Positions 8,545 to 16,188 of a stretch of 64,000 bases of DNA are shown here, one piece after another; positions within the stretch are counted from its first letter, which is position 1, and each line of letters starts with the position of its first letter. Made by a program: the position numbers and the translations under genes. The notes beneath the pieces are model-generated. The model ran no database searches. It saw only the letters and a program-made list of their open reading frames with translations, and was not told the origin of the DNA. Source of the stretch: JAVBNT01 sp031551355 (lineage in GTDB: Bacteria > Vulcanimicrobiota > CADAWZ01); assembly GCA_031551355.1 (NCBI GenBank), contig JAVBNT010000009.1:1-64000 (forward strand), written 5' to 3'.

Positions 8545-8678
8545 TAAGCCGTAAGCCTTTTTCTACCTTTACGCATTCTTCTTTTTATAACTTTTATTCC
8601 GCTTCCCGTGGACATTCTTTTGAGAAATCCATGCTCTTTCTTTCTTTTTCTATTCTTAGGTTGAAAAGTTCTTTTCAT
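8544..8678 (-). CDS. rpmH: 50S ribosomal protein L34
   Basis: A 44-residue, strongly basic protein beginning MKRTFQPKNRKRKKEHGF and ending in GRKRLTA, matching ribosomal protein L34 over its whole length. It was missed by long-ORF detection because of its size. Its stop codon overlaps the rnpA start. It is the first gene of the leftward oriC-region operon. Confidence 0.97.
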   Translation of the reverse strand: MKRTFQPKNRKRKKEHGFLKRMSTGSGIKVIKRRMRKGRKRLTA

Positions 8679-8759
8679 AAATATTGCCCTCTTTAAACTT
8701 AAAACAATCTTCAAGTTTTATAAATCAGGCACCTTTACCATAAACTATCTGAAAAAGTT

Positions 8760-9116
8760 TATGGCAGTGCCAATAAAAACCATCAAGTCTCAATATTATA
8801 ACTCCCGCAAATAGCAATGTCAATATTAAAATTTCAGGCAAAAAAATCAACGGTAAAAAATGGTTAAAAAATGTTTATACATTATATTTTAATTATATTA
8901 TATAAATTATTTTACTTTAAATATGTGTATAAAAAAAACCATCAAAAATATTCAAATAATTTTTTATTACCGTTGGTATAGCGAAAGTTTATATTTATCC
9001 ACAGTCATGGCCATAATAATGTGGATATGTGTATAAAAAATTGTAGAGGATATTTTAAAAACAATGAGAACTGCATGATCTCTGAAATTAAAATTACCCT
9101 GGAGACATATGCGGCT
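8760..9116. other. Probable origin of replication, rpmH-dnaA side
   Basis: Very AT-rich spacer with no gene. A perfect DnaA box TTATCCACA lies at 8995-9003. A one-mismatch box TGTGGATAT (9020-9028) abuts a TGTGTATAA box (9028-9036), and another TGTGTATAA is at 8934-8942. The stretch from about 8860 to 8960 is nearly pure A/T and is a good candidate for the unwinding element. Flanking rpmH/rnpA and dnaA/dnaN are the classic origin neighbours. A strand-skew plot of the whole genome would be the decisive test. Confidence 0.75.
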
Positions 9117-10532
9117 ATGAATGATACACAACAAAGTTATATCACGGAAGTATGGAGAAAATGCACATTTTTCCTGGAAAAACTCCTGGAAAAACCAACC
9201 TTTGAAATGTGTATAAAACCAATGTATCCCGTATCTTTGGAGGGTAACGTATTAAAATTGGAATCAAATGCCTTTGCATTAAATCTTCTTAAGAAAAAGC
9301 CTGAATGTATAAACCTCATTGAAGAAGTAGTAAAAAATACCGTATCATCCGAATGTGTTGTGGATATTACGGAATCCGGACAAAAACAGGAGTATGAAAA
9401 AGAAGAGTACACAATAACATCAGCACCATTTCCGGACGAAGAACAAAAAGAAGAATATGACAAAGAACTTGCCGGAGAAAAAAAGGCTAAGTCCCATTTT
9501 TCCTCACTGATAATTAATCCTAAATATACGTTCGATACATTTGTTGTCGGCGACAGTAATAATCTGGCCTTCAGTGCCAGTCTTGCCGTAGCCACAAAAC
9601 CCGGAAAAGCATATAATCCTCTGTTCATATACGGAGGAGTAGGTCTTGGAAAAACACATTTACTGCAGGCTATTGCACATACGGTAACAAAAAACAATCC
9701 TAAAAGCAAAATAGAATATATATCAACCGAGCGTTTTGCCTATGAAATGATCCGCCATCTGCAGGAAGGTAAAATAGTAAAATTTAAGGAAAAATACCGC
9801 AGTGTAGATGTTCTTCTTATAGACGATATCCAGTTTCTCATAGGAAAAGAAGGCACCCAGGATGAATTTTTCCATACCTTCAATGAACTTCATGGGGCTG
9901 GCAAACAAATAGTTATAAGCAGTGATCGGCTGCCGAAAGAAATACCAAACATTCATGATCGGCTGAGATCAAGATTTGAATGGGGCCTTACGGTGGATAT
10001 ACAGCAACCGGATATAGAGACAAGACAGGCTATTTTATTAAGAAAAGCGGAATCGGAAAAGATAAAAGTTCCGTTTGAAGTAATATCCTATATTGCCGAA
10101 CAGATAAACACCAATATAAGGGAACTTGAAGGAGCACTCATAAAAGTAATAGCCAGAGCTTCACTTTTAAACAAGGAAGTAGATATAGAACTCGCACATT
10201 TTGCCCTTAAAGATATACTTCCCAACAAAGAAGGAGAAATAACTCCCGAACTAATAAAAAAATGTGTGGCACAGTATTTCGGTATAGAAATAAGTGATCT
10301 GAGCAGTTCAAAAAGAGATCAGAAATACGCATATCCAAGACATATAGCCATGTATCTGACCAGAGAGCTTACAAACATGTCATATTTGGATATAGCCAGA
10401 GTAATGGGTAAAAATGATCATACGACCGTTAAACATGGTTATGATAAAATAGTATCCAGAATGGAAACTTCTTCGGATAGAACAAAAATTAATATTGATA
10501 ATATAAAAAATAACATAAAAGAAAGACTGTAA
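9117..10532 (+). CDS. dnaA: Chromosomal replication initiator protein DnaA
   Basis: Binds DnaA boxes and melts the origin. With the start chosen here it has 471 residues: domain I (VWRKCTFFLEKLLEKPTFEMCI), an acidic Glu/Lys linker, an AAA+ domain with Walker A GGVGLGKT (about 173-180) and Walker B LLIDDIQF, and a C-terminal domain IV with the DnaA-box-binding signature DHTTVKHGYDKI. In-frame alternatives are an ATG at 9075 and a GTG at 9021. I prefer 9117 because domain I then starts at the normal distance from the conserved Trp and a GGAG lies 12 bases upstream. DnaA boxes overlap its 5' region, suggesting autoregulation. Confidence 0.97.
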   Translation: MNDTQQSYITEVWRKCTFFLEKLLEKPTFEMCIKPMYPVSLEGNVLKLESNAFALNLLKKKPECINLIEEVVKNTVSSECVVDITESGQKQEYEKEEYTITSAPFPDEEQKEEYDKELAGEKKAKSHFSSLIINPKYTFDTFVVGDSNNLAFSASLAVATKPGKAYNPLFIYGGVGLGKTHLLQAIAHTVTKNNPKSKIEYISTERFAYEMIRHLQEGKIVKFKEKYRSVDVLLIDDIQFLIGKEGTQDEFFHTFNELHGAGKQIVISSDRLPKEIPNIHDRLRSRFEWGLTVDIQQPDIETRQAILLRKAESEKIKVPFEVISYIAEQINTNIRELEGALIKVIARASLLNKEVDIELAHFALKDILPNKEGEITPELIKKCVAQYFGIEISDLSSSKRDQKYAYPRHIAMYLTRELTNMSYLDIARVMGKNDHTTVKHGYDKIVSRMETSSDRTKINIDNIKNNIKERL

Positions 10533-10822
10533 TAGCAATATTTAAAATGTAAGTAAGTATGTAGATAAATTGTGGACTCAGAGTGGAAAAACTGTTGATA
10601 ACATAGCTGTAAGATTAATGAACAGGGATAATGTTGATAATCGTTAAAAAATATACACACTAATATTTATACAATAACGGCTCTATATACCAGTAAGTAA
10701 TACTTTTACACATTTTCCACACCAACTACTATTAATACTAACAGGATAAAATAAAAAAATATAAATAATTATCAAAGAAGAAAAGCCGTGTATAAAATTT
10801 TAGTTAAGAACAGGAGCTCCAA
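10533..10822. other. dnaA-dnaN spacer with near-consensus DnaA boxes
   Basis: AT-rich, gene-free spacer. Three boxes one mismatch from TGTGGATAA lie in the same orientation: TGTAGATAA (10560-10568), TGTTGATAA (10593-10601) and TGTTGATAA (10632-10640). Origins split across both sides of dnaA are known in other bacteria, so this may be the second half of oriC. The dnaN ribosome site (CAGGAGCTCC) is at its right end. Confidence 0.55.
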
Positions 10823-11959
10823 ATGAAAGTAATTTTACCAAAAAAGAATTTAGAAAACGGATTGCTTATGGCATCTAAGGCTATAAGTCCAAAGACCCCG
10901 TTCCCGGTTCTAAGTCATTTTCTTCTGGAGGCAAAAAACAGTAATTTAAAAATATCGGCAACTGATCTGGAAGTAGGTATTGAAGTATCCATGCCGGCTG
11001 AAATTCAGGAAGAAGGTTCTTTTACGGTCCCTGCTAAAACATTTCAGGATATCATCGGTTTAATGGATACCGATAATGTAAATATTTCCAAAGAAAATGA
11101 TTCCGCTGATCTGAATGTATTTTCCGATAATTCTTCCTGTAAAATAATGACTCTTCACAGCGATGAATTTCCCATAATACCACGCAGTGATGACGAACCG
11201 TTATTTACAATGCTGCAAAAAGATCTTAGGGATGCAATTAAAAGTATTTATTTTTCAATTGCCGCTCAGGAAGAGACAAGAGCGGTGTTGACCGGCATGC
11301 TGATGATTGTTAAGGATTTTTCCGTAAGGTTTGTAGCAACGGACGGAAAAAGACTGTCTATGGTTGACGCGCCGATAACTTCTCAGGTTGAAGGTGAACA
11401 TTCGTATATAGTTCCCGGCAGGGTTCTTTCTGAAATAGCCAAATCCGTAAAAAACCCCGGCGAAACTGTTGCCATAGGTGTAAAAAACTCGCAGATATTT
11501 TTCAAAATGGAAGATATTTTCGTAATATCGAGACTTCTTGAGGGTAATTATCCAAAGTTTGAACAGGTGATACCTTCAAATTCCAAACATAAAATTTCCA
11601 TAAACCGAAATAATTTTATTTCCGCTTTAAAACTGATACTGGTTATGGCTCAGGAAAAAAACTTTCCTAAGCTTATTAAACTTGAGTTTATTCAGGATAA
11701 GCTTACTTTGAGATCTAATACTCCCGATCTCGGAAGTGCTTTCAGGGATATTGCCTGTAATTTTACCGGTGACTCTGTAGAGATGGCTTTTAACGGTCAG
11801 TATTTTATTGATGTCCTGAGTGTACTTCATGGTGAGGATATTGTTTTTGAATTTACTGACGAAGTGTCTCCCGGAGTTATAAAACCGGGTTTACAGGATC
11901 CTTTGCTGGACAATTACATATGTGTAATAATGCCGATAGTTATAAAAGACGACATTTAA
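10823..11959 (+). CDS. dnaN: DNA polymerase III beta sliding clamp
   Basis: Ring-shaped processivity clamp of the replicative polymerase. The 378 residues span three repeated clamp domains. Typical segments are FPVLSHFLLEAKNSNLKISATDLEVGIE near the N-terminus, FVATDGKRLSMV in domain 2, and the C-terminal ending CVIMPIVI, equivalent to the YVVMPMRL tail that shapes the clamp-binding pocket. It starts with ATG after a CAGGAG site and follows dnaA, as in most bacteria. Confidence 0.97.
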   Translation: MKVILPKKNLENGLLMASKAISPKTPFPVLSHFLLEAKNSNLKISATDLEVGIEVSMPAEIQEEGSFTVPAKTFQDIIGLMDTDNVNISKENDSADLNVFSDNSSCKIMTLHSDEFPIIPRSDDEPLFTMLQKDLRDAIKSIYFSIAAQEETRAVLTGMLMIVKDFSVRFVATDGKRLSMVDAPITSQVEGEHSYIVPGRVLSEIAKSVKNPGETVAIGVKNSQIFFKMEDIFVISRLLEGNYPKFEQVIPSNSKHKISINRNNFISALKLILVMAQEKNFPKLIKLEFIQDKLTLRSNTPDLGSAFRDIACNFTGDSVEMAFNGQYFIDVLSVLHGEDIVFEFTDEVSPGVIKPGLQDPLLDNYICVIMPIVIKDDI

Positions 11960-11982
11960 TATCTACTATTTTTAAAAAGATA

Positions 11983-12011
11983 TTGCCAACTTATTTTAAA
12001 TGTGATAGAAT
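11983..12011 (+). promoter_or_regulatory. Promoter of the tRNA-Ser/Arg/Arg cluster
   Basis: TTGCCA, 17-base spacer, TAGAAT: a good sigma-70-type promoter ending 19 bases before the first tRNA. Confidence 0.65.
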
Positions 12012-12030
12012 ATTTTTCGCGTGGATTTAT

Positions 12031-12121
12031 GGAGAGATGGCCGAGCGGCTGAAGGCGAGCGCCTGCTAAGCGCTTGTAGGGGCTTTAATCCTTACCGTGG
12101 GTTCGAATCCCACTCTCTCCG
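12031..12121 (+). tRNA. tRNA-Ser (anticodon GCT)
   Basis: A type II tRNA of 91 bases with a long variable arm. The acceptor stem GGAGAGA pairs with TCTCTCC, with discriminator G. The anticodon loop reads CTGCTAA (anticodon GCT) and the T arm contains GGTTCGAATCC. CCA is not encoded. It is the first gene of the cluster. Confidence 0.95.
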
Positions 12122-12130
12122 TACCCGTAA

Positions 12131-12204
12131 GCGCTCGTAGCTCAATTGGATAGAGCAACAGACTACGGATCTGTAGGTTAGGGGTTCGAATCCCTTCGAG
12201 CGTG
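12131..12204 (+). tRNA. tRNA-Arg (anticodon ACG)
   Basis: A 74-base cloverleaf. The acceptor arm GCGCTCG pairs with CGAGCGT, the anticodon stem ACAGA pairs with TCTGT, and the loop CTACGGA gives anticodon ACG. A34 of this tRNA is the known substrate of TadA, encoded about 140 bases downstream. CCA is not encoded. Confidence 0.95.
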
Positions 12205-12239
12205 TTTTTATAAAAAATTGCAAAATACGCTGCGTTCAT

Positions 12240-12313
12240 GCGCTCGTAGTTCAATTGGATAGAGCGTCGGCCTCCGGAGCCGAAGGTTGGAGGTTCGAGC
12301 CCTCTCGAGCGTG
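12240..12313 (+). tRNA. tRNA-Arg (anticodon CCG)
   Basis: A 74-base cloverleaf closely similar to the preceding tRNA-Arg in the acceptor and D arms, suggesting duplication. The anticodon stem TCGGC pairs with GCCGA and the loop CTCCGGA gives anticodon CCG. CCA is not encoded. Confidence 0.94.
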
Positions 12314-12342
12314 TTTTTTAACCGGCAATATGCAATAATGTT

Positions 12343-12810
12343 ATGAATTCCAGGTATGATTACAAATATATGCGCGAAGCCATTAATATGGCTTTTGTTG
12401 CTTTATCCAGGGAAGACGTTCCTGTAGGATGCGTCATAACCGATAAAACGGGAATTGTTTCCTGTGGATTTAATACCAGAGAATTTGAAAAGACTCCTCT
12501 TGGTCATGCGGAAATAAACGCTATCAGGGAAGCGTCTTCTGTCAGAAAAAGCAAGCGGCTTACGGGTTGTACTCTTTATGTGACGCTTGAGCCATGTCCG
12601 ATGTGTACAGGAGCCATAATTGAATCTTTTATAGATACGGTTGTTTTTGGAGCTTATGACCGTAAAATGGGCGCTTGCGGTTCAGTAATGAATATAGCCG
12701 ATTATCCCGGTCTCTGCCGTCGGGTTAATGTCAGGGGCGGAATTTTGGAACGTGAATGTTCCTTTATACTTGAAAGTTTTTTTAAAAAATTAAGAAGGAG
12801 AGATGGCTGA
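12343..12810 (+). CDS. tadA: tRNA-specific adenosine deaminase TadA
   Basis: Zinc deaminase that converts A34 to inosine in tRNA-Arg(ACG), allowing decoding of CGU, CGC and CGA. It has 155 residues. The zinc and catalytic residues are visible as HAE (55-57) and PCPMC (84-88), with the surrounding fold (GCTLYVTLEPCPMCTGAII) typical of TadA. The last 14 bases of the gene, including the stop codon, overlap the 5' end of tRNA-Ser(CGA). The substrate tRNA gene lies just upstream, so enzyme and substrate are probably on one transcript. There is no strong ribosome site before the ATG. Confidence 0.95.
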   Translation: MNSRYDYKYMREAINMAFVALSREDVPVGCVITDKTGIVSCGFNTREFEKTPLGHAEINAIREASSVRKSKRLTGCTLYVTLEPCPMCTGAIIESFIDTVVFGAYDRKMGACGSVMNIADYPGLCRRVNVRGGILERECSFILESFFKKLRRRDG

Positions 12811-12888
12811 GTCCGGTTGAAAGCGCTCGACTCGAAATCGAGAAAGGCCGAAAGGTCTTCGGGGGTTCGAATCCCTCTCTCTCCGCCA
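12797..12888 (+). tRNA. tRNA-Ser (anticodon CGA), CCA encoded
   Basis: A type II tRNA with acceptor GGAGAGA/TCTCTCC, anticodon loop CTCGAAA (anticodon CGA), a long variable arm and GGTTCGAATCC in the T arm. Discriminator G at 12885 is followed by a genome-encoded CCA, unlike the three tRNAs upstream. Its 5' end overlaps the end of tadA by 14 bases, so release of the tRNA by RNase P would cut the tadA message. Confidence 0.95.
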
Positions 12889-12904
12889 CATATTACCATA
12901 ACAG

Positions 12905-12945
12905 ATACGCCAAATTACCTGATAATCGGGCGTATTTTATTTTTA
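12905..12945 (+). terminator. Terminator after tRNA-Ser(CGA)
   Basis: Stem ATACGCC (12905-12911) with GGCGTAT (12929-12935) followed by TTTATTTTT. This fits a Rho-independent end for the tRNA/tadA transcript. Confidence 0.7.
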
Positions 12946-13329
12946 CAAGATCTTTGCAGATTGAATCATACTGCAAGATATAAAATGTATTTGCCTTGAC
13001 AGCCGTATAATTTTGTTGGTAATATTGTTTGTAGAATTTCGTCTGGTAAAATTCTATAAAAAATATTACAGGTAAAACAACAATTAATACCTATCCTTTA
13101 TCTGAGTATTCTTCGAAGCCATTCCAGGCATATTAAGCGGCTGCGGGTTGCTCATATCACCATACCTACATTAAAAACAATTACTGGCGTAAAAATACTC
13201 TTTCAGCCCTTTCCGGTGAAAAAAATTGTTTGCCGTTAGACTTATCATGCCGTTATCAACAAGATAAAATAGTTTCAAATGTAACGTTATGTTATAGTGT
13301 TAATAATATAAAAAAAGGGGGGTATTATA
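12946..13329. other. Gene-free spacer
   Basis: No gene or RNA is recognised here. A weak promoter-like pair (TTGACA at 12996, TAATAT at 13020) is followed by a small inverted repeat (TAGAATTT near 13031 and AAATTCTA near 13049). The spacer ends with the GGGGGG ribosome site of the next gene. Confidence 0.4.
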
Positions 13330-13647
13330 ATGAAATGTCCGATATGCATTAATGTGGATCTGATGATGAGTGACCGTCAGGGAGTTGAGATAGATTATTG
13401 TCCTCAATGCCGGGGAATCTGGTTGGATCGCGGGGAACTGGATAAAATCATTGAGCGCTCAGCCGGTGTCGCACCGCCTGCCGAACAGAGGGTTGCAAGA
13501 GTTCCCGATCATCAGGATTACCCGCATAGCCATGATCAAAGACATCACAGTGATCATGGTTATCATAATGATCAGAGATATCATGGTGAGTATGGCCGGA
13601 AAAAGAGAAGAGGAAGTTTTCTTGAGGAGCTTTTTGACTTCGATTAA
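13330..13647 (+). CDS. zf-TFIIB zinc-ribbon protein with His-rich tail
   Basis: A 105-residue protein. The N-terminus is a zinc ribbon with Cys3, Cys6, Cys24 and Cys27 (KCPIC...YCPQCRGIWLDRGELDKII), the pattern of the zf-TFIIB family of bacterial proteins of unknown function. The second half is full of His, Asp and Tyr (about residues 65-92), which could bind metal, and the C-terminus is basic then acidic (GRKKRRGSFLEELFDFD). It stands alone with a GGGGGG ribosome site. A metal-handling role is a guess. Confidence 0.8.
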   Translation: MKCPICINVDLMMSDRQGVEIDYCPQCRGIWLDRGELDKIIERSAGVAPPAEQRVARVPDHQDYPHSHDQRHHSDHGYHNDQRYHGEYGRKKRRGSFLEELFDFD

Positions 13648-13693
13648 TATTATATTCACGATTAATATTATATTCAGTTTAAATTTCAGTAAG

Positions 13694-13770
13694 CGGGCTG
13701 TCTGGTTAAGGAAACAAGATGGCTCCTTATTTATTAACAATGGAAATATTCCTCACAGATAATTAGGAGA
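13694..13770 (+). repeat. Dispersed terminator/CACAGAG repeat, copy 2 (decayed)
   Basis: Head GGGCTGTCTGGTTAAGG with AACAAGATGGCTCC, then TTATTAACAATGGAAATATT and a short tail CCTCACAGATAATTAGGAGAG. The head matches the copy near 41.0 kb with several differences; its hairpin is imperfect. It lies in sense orientation downstream of the zinc-ribbon gene. Confidence 0.65.
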
Positions 13771-13902
13771 GTTCTTAAAAAATTCTTTGGCTGCCGGTGT
13801 GTGGTTGACTAATTTTTTGTGTGATATGACTCATGTAAATTTATTATTGTCTTATTTTATTTAAATGATTTAATATAAAATATAGGGAGGATGTATGGAT
13901 TT

Positions 13903-14574
13903 ATGTTAATTAATGATTTTGTCTATACGTTTATAGCATCTTTTATGGCATTGTTCCCTGTGCTCAACCCGATAGGCAATGCCTTTGTCGTCAATGGATT
14001 TCTTGAGGGCCTGGATGAAGTCCAGCGCAGTAAGATTGTTAGAAAAATTGCCTTAAACTGTTTATTGATCGGCCTTGGCAGTTTGATCGCCGGAAAACTG
14101 ATATTACTGCTTTTTGGCCTGGCGGTACCGGTCATACAGCTTGCCGGCGGAATTCTGATCGGTAAAATGGGCTTTGACTGGCTTTCCGGACCGGCAGGAA
14201 ATGAAAACGGTGGCGGTCACCATGCCCTAGGTAGTATTGATATGTATAAAATTGAACAGCAGGTATTTTACCCTATTTCCTTCCCTGTTTGTTTCGGACC
14301 GGGAAGTATATCGGTTATTTTTACCCTGATGGCCGGAGCGTCGGTAAAAGGATGGGTGCCTACCGGCATCAACTACGTTATTATTGCTCTGGTTATTGCT
14401 ATTTTGTGCGGAATTCTGTATTTTTTGATTTCGCGCGGAAACAAATTGGCCAACCGTTTGGGGCATTCCGGCAGTCTTGTGCTCAACAAGCTGGTGGCAT
14501 TTTTTACATTCTGTATCGGCATACAAATTGTTATTACCGGACTTTCAAAAATTTTTCATCTTCACGTCCTGTAG
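13903..14574 (+). CDS. MarC family integral membrane protein
   Basis: A 223-residue multi-pass membrane protein with about six hydrophobic helices. It matches the MarC/UPF0056 family, with FMALFPVLNPIGNAFVV near the N-terminus and a second half-repeat beginning YPISFPVCFGPGSISVI. The transported substrate of this family is not established. The start chosen has the GGGAGG site 12 bases upstream; an in-frame ATG four codons earlier directly touches that site and is less likely. Confidence 0.85.
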   Translation: MLINDFVYTFIASFMALFPVLNPIGNAFVVNGFLEGLDEVQRSKIVRKIALNCLLIGLGSLIAGKLILLLFGLAVPVIQLAGGILIGKMGFDWLSGPAGNENGGGHHALGSIDMYKIEQQVFYPISFPVCFGPGSISVIFTLMAGASVKGWVPTGINYVIIALVIAILCGILYFLISRGNKLANRLGHSGSLVLNKLVAFFTFCIGIQIVITGLSKIFHLHVL

Positions 14575-14603
14575 GCGGCACGGAATTATTTTAAAGGAAA
14601 ACC

Positions 14604-14993
14604 ATGATAATTAATTATGAGATAAAAAACTTAATAGATTTGGCTGATGAAGCGATCAGAAATGAGCAGTTTGACAGGCTTTGCGAATTTTATACCGAAG
14701 ATGCCGTCCTTGTTGTAAAGCCCGGAAAACTAGCCAAAGGCAAAGCGGAGATAAAATCCGCCTTTGTAGCTATTTCAAAGTATTTCAATCACAGTATCGT
14801 CCCTAAACAGGGAAATATGGTCATGCTCCAGACCGGTGATACCGTGCTTGTACTTTCGCAGACTGTTTTGTCCGCAGAAAATGAGTCCGACAGCGAATTT
14901 TCAATGGATAGAAGGGCTACTTACGTTTACAGACTCGTTAACGGCAAGTGGCTTTGTGCCATTGATAATTCTTACGGGACTTCGTTACTATGA
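14604..14993 (+). CDS. NTF2-like (SnoaL/DUF4440-type) protein
   Basis: A 129-residue cytoplasmic protein with the pattern of the NTF2-like superfamily. An N-terminal helix (IDLADEAIRNEQFDRLCEFY) is followed by the characteristic YTEDAVLVVKPG..AKGKAEIKSAF motif, then strands ending in GKWLCAIDNS. It lies 29 bases after the MarC gene with an AAAGGAAA ribosome site. Members of this fold include isomerases and ligand-binding proteins; no specific function can be assigned. Confidence 0.8.
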   Translation: MIINYEIKNLIDLADEAIRNEQFDRLCEFYTEDAVLVVKPGKLAKGKAEIKSAFVAISKYFNHSIVPKQGNMVMLQTGDTVLVLSQTVLSAENESDSEFSMDRRATYVYRLVNGKWLCAIDNSYGTSLL

Positions 14994-15106
14994 CGAAGTC
15001 TGCCCGTTTTTAATATTTGTCTTTGCTGTTGTTTAGCTTGAAGATTGATATATTATATTTGCAGTTTTAAAACACCATCATTAATATTTTTTAGGTAATA
15101 AATGAT

Positions 15107-16078
15107 ATGCTCAACATTACAGTAATATTTTTTGTAGTTTCCTTTGCGGCTTTAATAATTATATTAAATTTGACGCCTGTACCCGCGGCTTTTGTGATTA
15201 GGAAAATTTTGGAAAGAATAACTTTTCCCAGACCGGAAAGTTATGACGAAGTATTCCGTAAGATAAATATCCGCAAAAATATTGAATATCCGTCAAAATT
15301 TGGTAATAACCTGCTGGATCTGTTTTTGCCGGAAGTTCCCGGTGAAAAGTTTCCGCTTATACTTTGGATTCATGGCGGGGCATATGCCGGCGGTGATAAG
15401 AGTGATGCCGAATTTTTTTCATCTTCTTTGGCTGCCGAAGGTTATGCCGTAGTCTCCGCCAACTATATGCTGACGCCGCAGGCTAATTATCCCTCACCTA
15501 TTTTACAGATATCGGAGTGCTATCAGTGGATTGTTTCCGTGTCTGAACAATATTCGCTTGATTTGAGCCGCTTTGCAGTTGCCGGCGACTCGGCGGGAGC
15601 ACAAATTGCTTCACAGTTTATTTCCGTCCAGACATCGTGTGAGTATTCTGAAAAAATGGCTATACCACGGACGGTTCCTCCATCTACTATCAAAGCCGTA
15701 TTGCTTTACTGCGGTACTTTTTACATTGAAAAAATAATGGCTGTTCCCGGTTTTATGGGTTTTTTGCTCAGATCCGCGGCCTGGGCATATTTCGGCAGAA
15801 AAGACTGGGCTAGATATTATGCCGGGCAGATCGATGCCCCGAATTTTATTCATGATGATTATCCTCCGGCTTTCATAACCGACGGCAATACCTGGTCCTT
15901 TGAGGATCATGCAAGGGATTTGGCGGTTTTGTTAAGGGAAAAGGGCGTCATTGCCGAAGAATACTATATACCCGTGGAAACAGAAAAAACTTATCACGAA
16001 TATCAGTTTATAATGGACAGGCAATCGGCTCTTGATTCACTCCGTGAAACTCTGCGGTTTTTGAATAAATATGTTTAG
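15107..16078 (+). CDS. Alpha/beta hydrolase (esterase/lipase family), membrane-anchored
   Basis: A 323-residue hydrolase of the hormone-sensitive-lipase type. The N-terminus is a hydrophobic signal anchor (about residues 4-31). The oxyanion motif HGGAYAGGDKSD, the nucleophile elbow AGDSAGAQ and a C-terminal acid/His pair (FITDGNTWSFEDHA; then TYHEYQF) give a complete Ser-Asp-His set. The active site should face the periplasm if the anchor works as predicted. Likely substrates are short acyl esters; this is family-level knowledge only. Confidence 0.85.
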   Translation: MLNITVIFFVVSFAALIIILNLTPVPAAFVIRKILERITFPRPESYDEVFRKINIRKNIEYPSKFGNNLLDLFLPEVPGEKFPLILWIHGGAYAGGDKSDAEFFSSSLAAEGYAVVSANYMLTPQANYPSPILQISECYQWIVSVSEQYSLDLSRFAVAGDSAGAQIASQFISVQTSCEYSEKMAIPRTVPPSTIKAVLLYCGTFYIEKIMAVPGFMGFLLRSAAWAYFGRKDWARYYAGQIDAPNFIHDDYPPAFITDGNTWSFEDHARDLAVLLREKGVIAEEYYIPVETEKTYHEYQFIMDRQSALDSLRETLRFLNKYV

Positions 16079-16089
16079 TTACGCAAAAA

Positions 16090-16161
16090 CTTCCGCCTTG
16101 ATGAACCTTCAGGGCACCGGAGGAGGTGAGTGTCCTTACAGAAGGCTTATCAAGGCGGAAG
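16090..16161. other. Long imperfect hairpin between convergent genes
   Basis: Arm 16090-16110 (starting CTTCCGCCTTGAT) pairs with 16141-16161 (ending ATCAAGGCGGAAG), with two mismatches in 21. Inside, AGGGCAC (16111-16117) pairs with GTGTCCT (16130-16136). The loop contains GGAGGAGGTGA, a perfect-looking ribosome site not followed by a start codon. There is no T run directly after either arm. It may be a two-way transcription end for the flanking convergent genes or a structured RNA element. Confidence 0.6.
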
Positions 16162-16188
16162 CGGACTGGCTGGTTTTGTTGTTAATTT

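Noticed and set aside
9137..9709. 190-codon minus-strand frame inside dnaA
   Set aside because: Complement of the DnaA linker and AAA+ coding sequence; no start signal.
12031..12313. Possible CRISPR array from regularly spaced similar sequences
   Set aside because: The similar segments are two tRNA-Arg genes; no short direct repeats with uniform spacers are seen here or elsewhere in the window.
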